Source of the DNA: Minisyncoccota bacterium
GTDB lineage: Bacteria > Patescibacteriota > Minisyncoccia > Minisyncoccales > GBS-2
Length of the DNA: 39,640 nt
Direction of reading: 5' to 3'
Assembly: GCA_938023415.1 (NCBI GenBank)
Contig: CALHEE010000019.1
Span: 1 to 39,640 of the forward strand
The position numbers and the translations under genes were made by a program. This document shows, one piece after another, positions 7,285-15,017 of the stretch; position 1 is the stretch's first letter, and every line of letters begins with the position of its first letter. Below the pieces are notes generated by a model, which worked only from the letters and a program-made list of their open reading frames with translations, ran no database searches and was not told the origin of the DNA.

Positions 7285-8636
7285 AGAATTCGTTTATGAC
7301 CTTTTTTTTCATTATTTTTCAATTGGCAAAAAACTGGTGGTGGCTTTTTTTACCCATGATCCTTTGGTTTGGAGCAAAATTTTTTTATCTTTGGTGGCTG
7401 AGATGGGAGATTTGGTATCCAGAAAAAAAGTGGATAATTTTAGAAATTAGACCACCAAGAGAAATTTTAAAACCGTTTTCCGCCATGGAAAATGTTTTTT
7501 CTATGCTTTGGGGCATCATTGATGCTCCTAATTGGCGAGAAAGATGGCATAACGGAACATTACCTTTGGGTGGAGGTCTTTGGTTTTCTTTCGAAATTTG
7601 TTCTTTTGGAGGAGAGATTCATTTTTACATGCGCATTCCTGAAGGTTTTAGAAATACCGCCGAAACAGCCATTTATTCTCAATATCCCCAGGCGGAAATT
7701 TTTGAGGTAGAAGACTACACAAAAAATGTTCCCAAGGACATTCCTAATGAAAAGTGGGATTTGTATGCTGAAGATTATACTTTATTAAAACCGGATCATT
7801 TTCCGATCAAAACTTACAGCATGTTTTTCGAAAAGGAAATGGAAGAAAGAAGAATTATGGAAGAAAAGAGGCTAGATCCCATGGATACCCTTTTGGAAGG
7901 ACTTTCAAAACTTCAACCTGGCGAGCAGGTCTGGTTTCAAATCGTATGCAACCCGATCTTAGATGATATTTTTCCCTGGATGGCCAAAGGAAGAACAGCC
8001 ATAAATAAAATAGCCAAAAGACCCTCACCCCCTCTCAAAAAACCTCTTTTAATTGAAGTCTTAGAAACCTTTCTTTTTGGGCCACCAAAAGAAGCAAAAG
8101 AAGCAAAAGGGGGAGAACTTATTGCCCCGGAATTAAGACTAACTCCAGGTGAAAAAGAAGTTTTGCAGGCGATTGAAAACAAATTAAAAAAGAATGCATT
8201 TCAATGTTGGTTAAGGCAAGTTTATCTTTATCAGGTGGACAAGGTGAAGTCGCCGGGTAATTTTAGAGCGATCAGAACTTATTTAATGGGTCAGTTTAGT
8301 GCTCCAAATTTAAACACATTCGTTTACTGGGGACCTACCAGGACTAAAATTCATTATCTTTTAAAAGAAAGGAGGCTTTATCTCAGAAAACGCCAACAAT
8401 TAAGAAGATATATTGCCAGACTTCCTTCCCTTTGGCCCAGAACAATGACCGGAGAATTGTTTTTGCCTTTTGGATTTTCTTGGGGAAGAAAGCCAGGGAT
8501 CAGAGGAACATGTATTTTAAACATTGAAGAATTAGCTACCATTTTTCATTTTCCAGCCAAAGTTGTCACTCCAGCTTTTGCCACTGTTGAGATGAAAAAA
8601 GGTGGTCCGCCACCTCATTTACCAGTTGAAGAATGA
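7281..8636 (+). CDS. Membrane-anchored protein of VirD4-like ATPase operon (conserved CPR-type)
   Basis: 451 residues with a hydrophobic, Trp-rich N-terminal segment (about 18-40) followed by a large soluble domain. I recognise no catalytic motif. The gene is wedged between a small membrane protein and the VirD4-like ATPase, with ATGA coupling to the ATPase, an arrangement consistent with a coupling-protein membrane partner. The track start is a TTG at 7281 overlapping the previous stop; ATG at 7296 is the alternative start and removes five residues. The soluble part contains paired Trp/Pro motifs and a positively charged C-terminal third. Function unknown. Confidence 0.65.
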   Translation: MKNSFMTFFFIIFQLAKNWWWLFLPMILWFGAKFFYLWWLRWEIWYPEKKWIILEIRPPREILKPFSAMENVFSMLWGIIDAPNWRERWHNGTLPLGGGLWFSFEICSFGGEIHFYMRIPEGFRNTAETAIYSQYPQAEIFEVEDYTKNVPKDIPNEKWDLYAEDYTLLKPDHFPIKTYSMFFEKEMEERRIMEEKRLDPMDTLLEGLSKLQPGEQVWFQIVCNPILDDIFPWMAKGRTAINKIAKRPSPPLKKPLLIEVLETFLFGPPKEAKEAKGGELIAPELRLTPGEKEVLQAIENKLKKNAFQCWLRQVYLYQVDKVKSPGNFRAIRTYLMGQFSAPNLNTFVYWGPTRTKIHYLLKERRLYLRKRQQLRRYIARLPSLWPRTMTGELFLPFGFSWGRKPGIRGTCILNIEELATIFHFPAKVVTPAFATVEMKKGGPPPHLPVEE

Positions 8637-10108
8637 TGAAAGAAGAAATCACCCTTTTGGGTGTCACAACCTTTAGAAATCAAAGGAAAAAATTCGGCAT
8701 CAAAACAGACGATAGGCGCCGGCATATTTATATTGTCGGAAAAACAGGTATGGGAAAAACTGCTCTTTTGGAAAATATGGCCATTCAAGATATTTTAGCT
8801 AATCGGGGGATAGGTTTTATCGATCCTCATGGTGAAGCAGCTGAAGAACTTTTAGATTTCATTCCCAAAAGAAGAATTAACGATGTTGTCTATTTTAATC
8901 CTGCTGATTTGGATTATCCCATTGCTTTTAATGTAATGGAGAAGGTAAGCTCAGAACATCGTCATTTGGTTGCCTCAGGTTTAATGGGGGTTTTCAAGAA
9001 AATTTGGCCAGATGTTTGGTCAGCAAGAATGGAATATATTTTAAACAATACCGTTTTGGCTCTTTTGGAATACCCCAATTCTACCCTTTTGGGAGTGAAT
9101 CGAATGTTGGCTGAGCCAGAGTATCGAAAAAAAGTGGTTGAAAAAATTACCGATCCAGTGGTCAAATCCTTTTGGGTGAATGAGTTTGCCAGATATACCC
9201 AAAGGTATGAAGTCGAGGCGACCGCCGCCATCCAAAACAAGGTCGGTCAGTTTATTTCTAATCCTCTCATTAGGAATATCATCGGCCAGGTGAAATCGAA
9301 AATAGACATGAGAGAGATAATGGACGAAGGAAGAATTCTCATTGCCAATCTTTCAAAAGGAAAAATTGGCGAGGATAATTCCAGATTGTTGGGGGCTTTA
9401 CTGATCACAAAATTGTATTTAGCAGCTATGTCTCGCGTGGACCTTCCTGAAGAACAAAGAAAAGATTTTTATTTATATGTTGATGAATTTCAAAATTTCG
9501 CGACCGAATCATTTGTCGGGATTTTGTCTGAGGCCAGAAAGTATCGACTCAATCTTACCTTAGCCAACCAATATCTTGGTCAGTTGGAAGAAATGACACC
9601 ATTGGGTAAAAGTACCAAAGTGAGAGACGCGATCTTTGGTAATGTGGGGACAATTATTGCCTTCCGGGTAGGAGCAGAAGATGCGGAATATTTAGAAAAA
9701 GAATTTGCTCCCGATTTTTTGGCCGAAGACTTTGTCAATTTGAAAAAATACAACATTTATATAAAATTAATGATTGACGGGATAGCCAGTCGTCCCTTTT
9801 CAGCGGAAACCTTACCTCTTCCTCCAAAGCCACCAGAGTCGCACCGAGAAAAAATTATTAGGGTTTCCCAAGAGCGATATGGCACCCCTCGAAAAGAGGT
9901 GGAGGAAAAAATTGAGCGTTGGACAAGACAAAGTGAAGCTACCTCCTCTTTGCCTTCTATTTCTCTTAAAAAAATTGAGACCTTACCGGTTGTCCCATTT
10001 TCTAACAAAAAAATCACTTCTCAAAAAATAAAAAAGGAAAAGAAAAAGGTCGATGTTCAAAAATTAAGAGAAGCATTAGCTAAAATTTTAAAGAAAAATC
10101 AACCATGA
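8633..10108 (+). CDS. VirD4/TraD-like type IV secretion coupling ATPase
   Basis: 491 residues. Walker A is GKTGMGKTALL (36-46), then GIGFIDPHGEAAEELL, and Walker B is YLYVDEFQNFATESF near 280, the pattern of TraG/VirD4-like DNA-pumping ATPases with a TraM-recognition-like C-terminal part. No transmembrane segment is present, unlike classical VirD4, so anchoring may come from the preceding membrane protein. About 90 C-terminal residues are basic, Lys-rich and low in complexity. It overlaps the previous gene by ATGA and pgk by ATGA. There are no relaxase or VirB genes around it, so it is likely a chromosomal housekeeping or DNA-uptake factor rather than part of a conjugative element. Confidence 0.85.
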   Translation: MMKEEITLLGVTTFRNQRKKFGIKTDDRRRHIYIVGKTGMGKTALLENMAIQDILANRGIGFIDPHGEAAEELLDFIPKRRINDVVYFNPADLDYPIAFNVMEKVSSEHRHLVASGLMGVFKKIWPDVWSARMEYILNNTVLALLEYPNSTLLGVNRMLAEPEYRKKVVEKITDPVVKSFWVNEFARYTQRYEVEATAAIQNKVGQFISNPLIRNIIGQVKSKIDMREIMDEGRILIANLSKGKIGEDNSRLLGALLITKLYLAAMSRVDLPEEQRKDFYLYVDEFQNFATESFVGILSEARKYRLNLTLANQYLGQLEEMTPLGKSTKVRDAIFGNVGTIIAFRVGAEDAEYLEKEFAPDFLAEDFVNLKKYNIYIKLMIDGIASRPFSAETLPLPPKPPESHREKIIRVSQERYGTPRKEVEEKIERWTRQSEATSSLPSISLKKIETLPVVPFSNKKITSQKIKKEKKKVDVQKLREALAKILKKNQP

Positions 10109-11253
10109 AAACTCTTCGGGATTTTAATTATTCAAAAAAAGCAGTTTTAGTGAGATGCGATTTTAATGTGCCACTTTCTGAAGAGGGAGAAGTTTTAGAT
10201 ATTTTTCGGATAAAAGCAGTCTTACCTACAATTCATGCGCTCAGTGAGGCTGGAGCAAAGGTCATTTTACTTAGTCATTTGGAAGTGAAAGAAAAAGTGG
10301 CAAGCTTAAAAATTATCAAACCAAAACTAGAAGAATTGTTGGGAAAGAAAATTAAGTTCTTTTCAGACTGCATTGGTCCGGAAGTAAAAAGTGGAATAGA
10401 AAGAATGAGGGCGGGAGAGATTGTCCTTTTGGAAAATTTGAGGTTTTATAAAGGCGAAAAAGATTGCCAACCTCAATTTGCCAAGGAATTGGCCAGTTTG
10501 GGAGATTTTTATGTCAACGAGGCTTTTTCTTGTTGCCACCGTTCTCATGCCTCAATTGTTCTTTTGCCCAAATATTTGCCATCAGCTGCTGGTTTTCAAC
10601 TCGAAAAAGAAATCAAAGTACTCTCCAAAATTTTGGAAAACCCAGCCCGGCCACTAGTAGCCATCATCGGAGGAATTAAGATCGAGACAAAAATTAAAAC
10701 TATCTTGAAATTTTTGGAATGGGCTGACCATTTGCTTTTGGGGAGCAAGATGGGAGAAGCGATTCTGGCTCACAAAATGATTTTATTAGGTCGGAAGGTA
10801 TACGAAGAAAAATTGATCGATCAAATCGAATTGACCAATCCAAAGCTCCATCTTCCCATAGATGGCTTAATCTCCTTAAAAGATCGAAGAGAACCTTATT
10901 TTCGAATAGGTGGGATAGGCACTTTAAAAAAGGAAGAAGAGATTTTCGATATTGGACCAGAAACAACTAAAATTTTCACCCAGCTTATCAAAGAGGCAAA
11001 GACTATTTTTTGGTCAGGGCCAATGGGAATGTTTGAAGAAAAAGAATTTGAAAAAGGGACAAGGGAATTAGCGGAAGCGATCGTGAGAAATCATTCTGCC
11101 TTTAAAGTAGCGGGAGGAGGGGATACCATTTCTGCCATTAACAAATTTGGATTGGCTGAAGGATTTGATTTTCTTTCTACAGGCGGGGGCGCAATGCTTC
11201 ACTTTTTGAGCGGTGAAAAATTACCCGGAATTGAGGCTTTAGAAGAAAAATAA
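10105..11253 (+). CDS. pgk: Phosphoglycerate kinase
   Basis: A 382-residue glycolytic enzyme that transfers phosphate from 1,3-bisphosphoglycerate to ADP. The N-terminal VLVRCDFNVPL binds the substrate, the HRSHAS stretch holds basic contacts, and VAGGGDTISAI with STGGGAMLHFLSGEKLPG forms the nucleotide side. The length is a little below the usual 390-400. The start ATG overlaps the VirD4-like stop (ATGA), so it is translated from the same mRNA. With tpiA at 37.9 kb it shows that the lower glycolytic route is present. Confidence 0.97.
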   Translation: MKTLRDFNYSKKAVLVRCDFNVPLSEEGEVLDIFRIKAVLPTIHALSEAGAKVILLSHLEVKEKVASLKIIKPKLEELLGKKIKFFSDCIGPEVKSGIERMRAGEIVLLENLRFYKGEKDCQPQFAKELASLGDFYVNEAFSCCHRSHASIVLLPKYLPSAAGFQLEKEIKVLSKILENPARPLVAIIGGIKIETKIKTILKFLEWADHLLLGSKMGEAILAHKMILLGRKVYEEKLIDQIELTNPKLHLPIDGLISLKDRREPYFRIGGIGTLKKEEEIFDIGPETTKIFTQLIKEAKTIFWSGPMGMFEEKEFEKGTRELAEAIVRNHSAFKVAGGGDTISAINKFGLAEGFDFLSTGGGAMLHFLSGEKLPGIEALEEK

Positions 11254-11257
11254 CCGT

Positions 11258-12406
11258 ATGAGAGAAATTAAAAATTTAAGAAAGGCAGGAGAACGAATCT
11301 TACAGGCAATAGAAAATAGGGAAAAAATTATTCTCTATGCGGATGCAGACTTAGATGGGGTGACTTCATTGATTGTTCTCAAAGAAGCAATTGAAAATTT
11401 AGGAGGGCAAGTAGCTTCTATTTACTTTCCCGATCGGGAAGCTGAAGGATACGGAATTTCTTTGAGAGCGCTGGAAACTTTAAAACAAATGAGCCCCGCT
11501 CTTTTTATTTCTCTAGATTGTGGAATTAGTAATTTTGAGGAGATCAAACTGGCAAGAAGCTTTGGTTTTGAAATAATCGTGATCGACCATCACGAGATCT
11601 TAGATGAATTGCCGGAAGCTCACATTATTGTCGATCCTAAACAGCCAGGAGATAATTTTCCCTTCAAAGATCTTGCCACGGTAGGGATTGTTTTTAAACT
11701 GGCGGAGATCTTACTTGGAGAAAAAATGACCCCTCTCCTTCGCCAAAATTTTTTAGAATTGGTTGCTTTAGGAACGATTGCTGACATGATGCCGAGAGAA
11801 TCAGAGAACAAAATTTTCATCAGTGAGGGGTTGGCCTTTCTTGAAAATTCTTGGCGCCCAGGCATTCGGGTTTTTTTTGAAAGCGACCTTCTTAACGAAT
11901 ATAGCTTTCCCAATAAAATTTCAAAAATCATTTCTCTCTTGAATGTCCGGGATATTGAAAATAATTTACCAAGCCATTTTCGCCTCCTTACCTCCCCATC
12001 CATTAATGAGGCAAGAAAAATTCTTTCTAAGATTTTGGAAAAATCAAAAATCCGAAAAGAAAAGATCGGGGCAATTTTAAAAACAGTAAAAGAACGCGTG
12101 GCAGATAAAGACGAACCGATCGTTTTTGAAGGGGATCTTTGGTTTGATTTGACTCTCATTTCTTCAGTGGCTTCGCAGTTAGTCCAGGAATTGAAAAAGC
12201 CAATCTTTCTTTTTAAAAAGATGGACAAAGAAAGTCACGGCACGGTGAGAACGCCAAGCGGAATAAACAGCGTGGAGTTAATGAAAAAATGCAGACAACA
12301 TTTAATCAGCTTCGGCGGTCACCCTCAAGCTTCAGGATTTCGAATAAAAAATGAAAATTTAGAGAAATTCAAAGAATGTTTGTTAGAAAATTTTGGGAAA
12401 GATTAG
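11258..12406 (+). CDS. DHH/DHHA1 phosphoesterase, short RecJ-like
   Basis: 382 residues. DHH motifs are YADADLDGVTS (I), ISLDCGIS (III) and VIDHHEI, giving the metal-binding aspartates and histidines. The C-terminal DHHA1 part carries SFGGHPQASGF. It resembles RecJ single-strand exonuclease but lacks the C-terminal OB-fold extension of full-length RecJ, so a nanoRNase or a reduced RecJ are both possible. It starts four bases after pgk and is followed by RNase HI, giving a small nucleic-acid-processing pair. Confidence 0.85.
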   Translation: MREIKNLRKAGERILQAIENREKIILYADADLDGVTSLIVLKEAIENLGGQVASIYFPDREAEGYGISLRALETLKQMSPALFISLDCGISNFEEIKLARSFGFEIIVIDHHEILDELPEAHIIVDPKQPGDNFPFKDLATVGIVFKLAEILLGEKMTPLLRQNFLELVALGTIADMMPRESENKIFISEGLAFLENSWRPGIRVFFESDLLNEYSFPNKISKIISLLNVRDIENNLPSHFRLLTSPSINEARKILSKILEKSKIRKEKIGAILKTVKERVADKDEPIVFEGDLWFDLTLISSVASQLVQELKKPIFLFKKMDKESHGTVRTPSGINSVELMKKCRQHLISFGGHPQASGFRIKNENLEKFKECLLENFGKD

Positions 12407-12416
12407 TTTTTCGATT

Positions 12417-12860
12417 ATGAAGAAGATTATCATTTATACTGATGGAGGATCAAGAGGAAACCCGGGGCCATCGGCCATTGGTTTTGTTTTTGCCAATGAG
12501 CATGGCCAGGTCTTTAAAAGATATTCTCAATATCTAGGAGAAAATTTTACTAACAACGAAGCTGAATATTTGGCGGTCATTTTTGCCTTAAAAAAATTTA
12601 AACAACTTTTTGGAAAAAAACTGGCCAAAAATTCAGAAATTGAAGTTCGTTGTGATTCTGAACTTTTGATCCGACAATTGAAAGGAGAGTATAAAATTTT
12701 AGATTCAAAAATTCAGCCCCTTTTTCTTGAACTCTGGAATTTAAAAATGGATTTTAAAAAGGTTAAATTTAAGCTTATTCCAAGAGAAAGAAATAAAGAA
12801 GCTGATTTTTTAGTTAACGAAGCGATCAACACTCATTCCAAAAATCTTTTTCAACCTTGA
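12417..12860 (+). CDS. rnhA: Ribonuclease HI
   Basis: 147 residues that cut the RNA strand of RNA-DNA hybrids. The catalytic acid set is visible: IYTDGGSRGNPG (Asp), NNEAEYLAV (Glu), RCDSELLIRQL (Asp) and NKEADFLVNEA (Asp). There is no N-terminal hybrid-binding domain and no basic protrusion like the E. coli handle. The track ORF starts at 12393; MKKIIIYTDGG at 12417 is the family start. It is the last protein of the pgk run; the RNase P promoter begins inside its final codons. Confidence 0.92.
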   Translation: MKKIIIYTDGGSRGNPGPSAIGFVFANEHGQVFKRYSQYLGENFTNNEAEYLAVIFALKKFKQLFGKKLAKNSEIEVRCDSELLIRQLKGEYKILDSKIQPLFLELWNLKMDFKKVKFKLIPRERNKEADFLVNEAINTHSKNLFQP

Positions 12861-12886
12861 CAAGATATTTTTTCTTCTGCTAAATT
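12857..12886 (+). promoter_or_regulatory. Promoter of RNase P RNA
   Basis: TTGACA (12857-12862), an 18-base spacer and TAAATT (12881-12886) precede the rnpB 5' end at about 12893 by the expected distance. The -35 overlaps the stop codon of rnhA. Confidence 0.75.
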
Positions 12887-12892
12887 TAATTT

Positions 12893-13275
12893 AGCCAGGC
12901 AGGATAGGCAATCGCCCTAAACCCTTCGGTTTAGGGAGGAAAGTCCGAACTCCTCTTCCGAGAATTTTTCTCGGGAGAACGCTCCGGGTAACACCCGGCC
13001 ACCGTAAGGTGAGGGGTGCGAAAAGTGACGCTTTCTTCCGTAAGGAAGAAAGCACTTCAGAGAATTTTTTCTCTGGGGTGAGTCTTGCTAAACCCTTTGG
13101 GTGAGGCAAGAGTGATACGGCTAAATCCCGGCGGGGAGCAAGAACAAACTAAGGTTTGAAAATTTCAAACCTTAGGAAAAGTAGTTCGCTTGAGCCTTGG
13201 CGAAAGTCAAGGCCTAGATAGATGATTGCCACCCCTGAAAAGGGGTACAGAATTCGGCTTATTTCCTGCCTGGTT
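12893..13275 (+). ncRNA. rnpB: RNase P RNA, bacterial type A-like
   Basis: The catalytic RNA that matures tRNA 5' ends. The ends pair as P1: CCAGGCAGGA (12895-12904) with TCCTGCCTGG (13264-13273). The conserved GAGGAAAGTCCG follows the P3-like hairpin, and the 3' half has CTTGAGCC, GGCCTAGATAGATGATTGCC and ACAGAATTCGGCTTA. Extra long hairpins occur, for example CTTTCTTCC/GGAAGAAAG and AAGGTTTGAAA/TTTCAAACCTT. At the position of the L15 GGU, which holds tRNA CCA, the RNA reads GGAAAAGTAG instead; this agrees with the tRNA genes here lacking CCA. An antisense ORF in the track (12891-13109) is a shadow. Confidence 0.95.
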
Positions 13276-13292
13276 TTTCATTTCTTATTTGA

Positions 13293-13298
13293 TATAAT
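13293..13298 (+). promoter_or_regulatory. Putative -10 box before ftsB-like gene
   Basis: A perfect TATAAT lies 53 bases before the coding start. A matching -35 would fall in the last bases of rnpB (around TGGTTT) and is weak. Confidence 0.4.
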
Positions 13299-13350
13299 TA
13301 AAATAAGGGGAAACAATAAATTAGTTTAGCTTCATAACTTTTAGCAATTG

Positions 13351-13740
13351 ATGTTAGGAAAAAAACCATTTCGGAAAACCAAAATTTTATTTCTCTTTCT
13401 CATTTTCATTCTTGTTTTTTTTCTTGGCTTTTCCAATCTTAAAATAATGCAAAAGAGAGAAAAATTGGAAAGAGAAAATCAGCTTTTGGAAGAAAAAGTT
13501 TCTTTCCTTCAAAGAGCAAAAAAAGAACTTGAGAGGGCTATCTCTCAGACAAAAACTGAGAGTTACTGGGAAGGGAAAATAAGAGAAGAAGGTTATCTAA
13601 AAGAGGGTGAAAAATTAGTAGTCATTTTACCTCCAGCTTCCGTGGAAAAAAAAGAAATTCCTACAGAGAAAAAATTGTCGGGAAGTTTGTTAGACAAAGT
13701 TCAGGAGGTTTTTCGGGCAATAAAAGAAAAATTTAAATAA
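13351..13740 (+). CDS. FtsB/DivIC-like septum formation initiator
   Basis: 129 residues with a basic N-terminus, one transmembrane helix (about 14-32, ILFLFLIFILVFFLGF) and a long coiled coil (about 36-70) rich in E, K and L, followed by a KIREEGYLKEGE segment typical of FtsB/DivIC. The family bridges FtsL and FtsQ in the divisome. The C-terminus adds a Pro/Lys stretch and a final amphipathic helix. The track starts at a TTG at 13348; the ATG at 13351 is adjacent and preferred. It is separated from rnpB by a promoter-like TATAAT and followed by tRNA-Gly. Confidence 0.75.
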   Translation: MLGKKPFRKTKILFLFLIFILVFFLGFSNLKIMQKREKLERENQLLEEKVSFLQRAKKELERAISQTKTESYWEGKIREEGYLKEGEKLVVILPPASVEKKEIPTEKKLSGSLLDKVQEVFRAIKEKFK

Positions 13741-13745
13741 AATTT

Positions 13746-13816
13746 GCGGGCATAGTATAACGGCAGTACGTGACCTTCCCAAGGTCAAGGTGTGGGTTCA
13801 ATTCCCATTGCCCGCT
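13746..13816 (+). tRNA. tRNA-Gly (anticodon CCC)
   Basis: A 71-base cloverleaf. Acceptor GCGGGCA pairs with TGCCCGC, the D stem is GTAT/GTAC with loop AACGGCA, and the anticodon stem TGACC/GGTCA has loop TTCCCAA (anticodon CCC, reading GGG). The T-loop TTCAATT is canonical. The discriminator T is followed by TATT, so the 3' CCA is not encoded and must be added by a nucleotidyltransferase. Confidence 0.95.
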
Positions 13817-13836
13817 TATTTTAATTAAAGGGGAAA

Positions 13837-14925
13837 ATGGAAATTGCCATTTTATACCGCCCGGAGATAAAAGAATACGATTTTGGGGAAAGGCATCCCT
13901 TTCATGGAAGGAGAGGGGAGGAGGTTTTGGAGTTAATGAAAAAACATTTTGGAAAGAAAATGCCTCCCCTTTTAAAAGCAGAAAAGGTCAGCGATGAGGA
14001 GTTAACCTTAATTTGCAAAAAAGACTACATTGAATTTACCAAGAAATTTTATCTTAATTTTTATCAAGGAAAAAGAAGCGATGGTAAATTTTATCAATAC
14101 CATTCCCTCGACAATCTCCCTCAGGGGCAACCTGGAAATATTGAAGAGGCAGCCAGATATATTGTGGGTCAGGCAAAGTTAGCTGCTGATTTAGTTCAAA
14201 AAGGTAAATTCAAAAGAGTAATTTCTCTTGGGGGCGGGCTTCATCATGCCAAAGAAAATTTTGGCGAAGGGTTTTGCCTTTATAACGATGTTGCCTTTTG
14301 TGCAAAATATTTAATTGAAAAATATCATTTGGAAAAAATCCTCATTTTAGATACCGACGCCCATTGTGGCAATGGAACAATGGAATATTTTTACCAGACA
14401 TCAAAAGTTTTATTTATTGATTTACACCAAGATCCCCATACTCTTTATCCGGGGACAGGATTTTTACATCAAATAGGAAGTGGGCCGGGAGAAGGTTACA
14501 CTGTTAACTTTCCTTTGCCTCCCCTGGCTGGAGACAAATGTTATCAAATGGTATTTGAAGAGATTGTGGAACCTTTGGTTAAAGAATTTCAACCTCAGAT
14601 TGTTCTCAGAAACGGTGGTTCTGATCCTTATTTTGCTGATCCCTTGACAAATTTGGGTTTAACCTTAAAGGGTTTATATCTTATTGGGGAAAAAGTAAGA
14701 AAGTTAGCAAAAAGAGAAATTGATTTTATTGCCTCAGGGTACAATTTGGAAGCTTTACCTTATTGTTGGCTGGCTTTAATTTCTGGCTTGATGGGGAGAA
14801 AGTTTGAGATGAAAGATCCATTTCAAAAAAGTTTAGAAAAAGAACCAATAGAAGAGACGAGGAAGATAATCGAAGAGCTTAAAAAAATTCTTCAAAAATA
14901 TTGGAAGTGTTTTAAAAAAAATTAG
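13837..14925 (+). CDS. Histone-deacetylase-fold amidohydrolase (AcuC/acetylpolyamine deacetylase-like)
   Basis: 362 residues of the HDAC superfamily. GGGLHHA (132-138) gives the catalytic His pair, and GFCLYNDVAF the following loop. Zn ligands would be Asp174 and His176 in LDTDAHCGNGT, plus Asp263 in NGGSDPYFADPL, and the transition-state Tyr302 lies in ASGYNLEALPY. The usual HHGDG is changed to HCGNG, so the charge-relay side differs. Substrates could be acetyl-lysine, acetoin-pathway proteins or acetylpolyamines; a polyamine cluster is 10 kb upstream, making the last attractive but unproven. A good Shine-Dalgarno (AAAGGGGA) precedes the ATG. Confidence 0.85.
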   Translation: MEIAILYRPEIKEYDFGERHPFHGRRGEEVLELMKKHFGKKMPPLLKAEKVSDEELTLICKKDYIEFTKKFYLNFYQGKRSDGKFYQYHSLDNLPQGQPGNIEEAARYIVGQAKLAADLVQKGKFKRVISLGGGLHHAKENFGEGFCLYNDVAFCAKYLIEKYHLEKILILDTDAHCGNGTMEYFYQTSKVLFIDLHQDPHTLYPGTGFLHQIGSGPGEGYTVNFPLPPLAGDKCYQMVFEEIVEPLVKEFQPQIVLRNGGSDPYFADPLTNLGLTLKGLYLIGEKVRKLAKREIDFIASGYNLEALPYCWLALISGLMGRKFEMKDPFQKSLEKEPIEETRKIIEELKKILQKYWKCFKKN

Positions 14926-14935
14926 ATTTTTAAAC

Positions 14936-14963
14936 TTGACACACTTTTTTAATGGAATAAGAT
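14936..14963 (+). promoter_or_regulatory. Promoter of the membrane pyrophosphatase
   Basis: TTGACA (14936-14941), a 16-base spacer and TAAGAT (14958-14963). The coding start is 55 bases downstream, leaving a short A-rich leader with no obvious hairpin. Confidence 0.65.
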
Positions 14964-15017
14964 GTAAAGAAGCGCCAAAAAGGTTAAAAAATTAAATAAA
15001 GTCTAATTTATAAAGAT

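Noticed and set aside
11620-12228. Long 202-aa minus-strand ORF
   Set aside because: Antisense shadow of the DHH phosphoesterase, with no family features and no promoter.
12891-13109. Minus-strand 72-aa ORF
   Set aside because: It lies entirely within RNase P RNA, so it is a shadow of a structured RNA gene.
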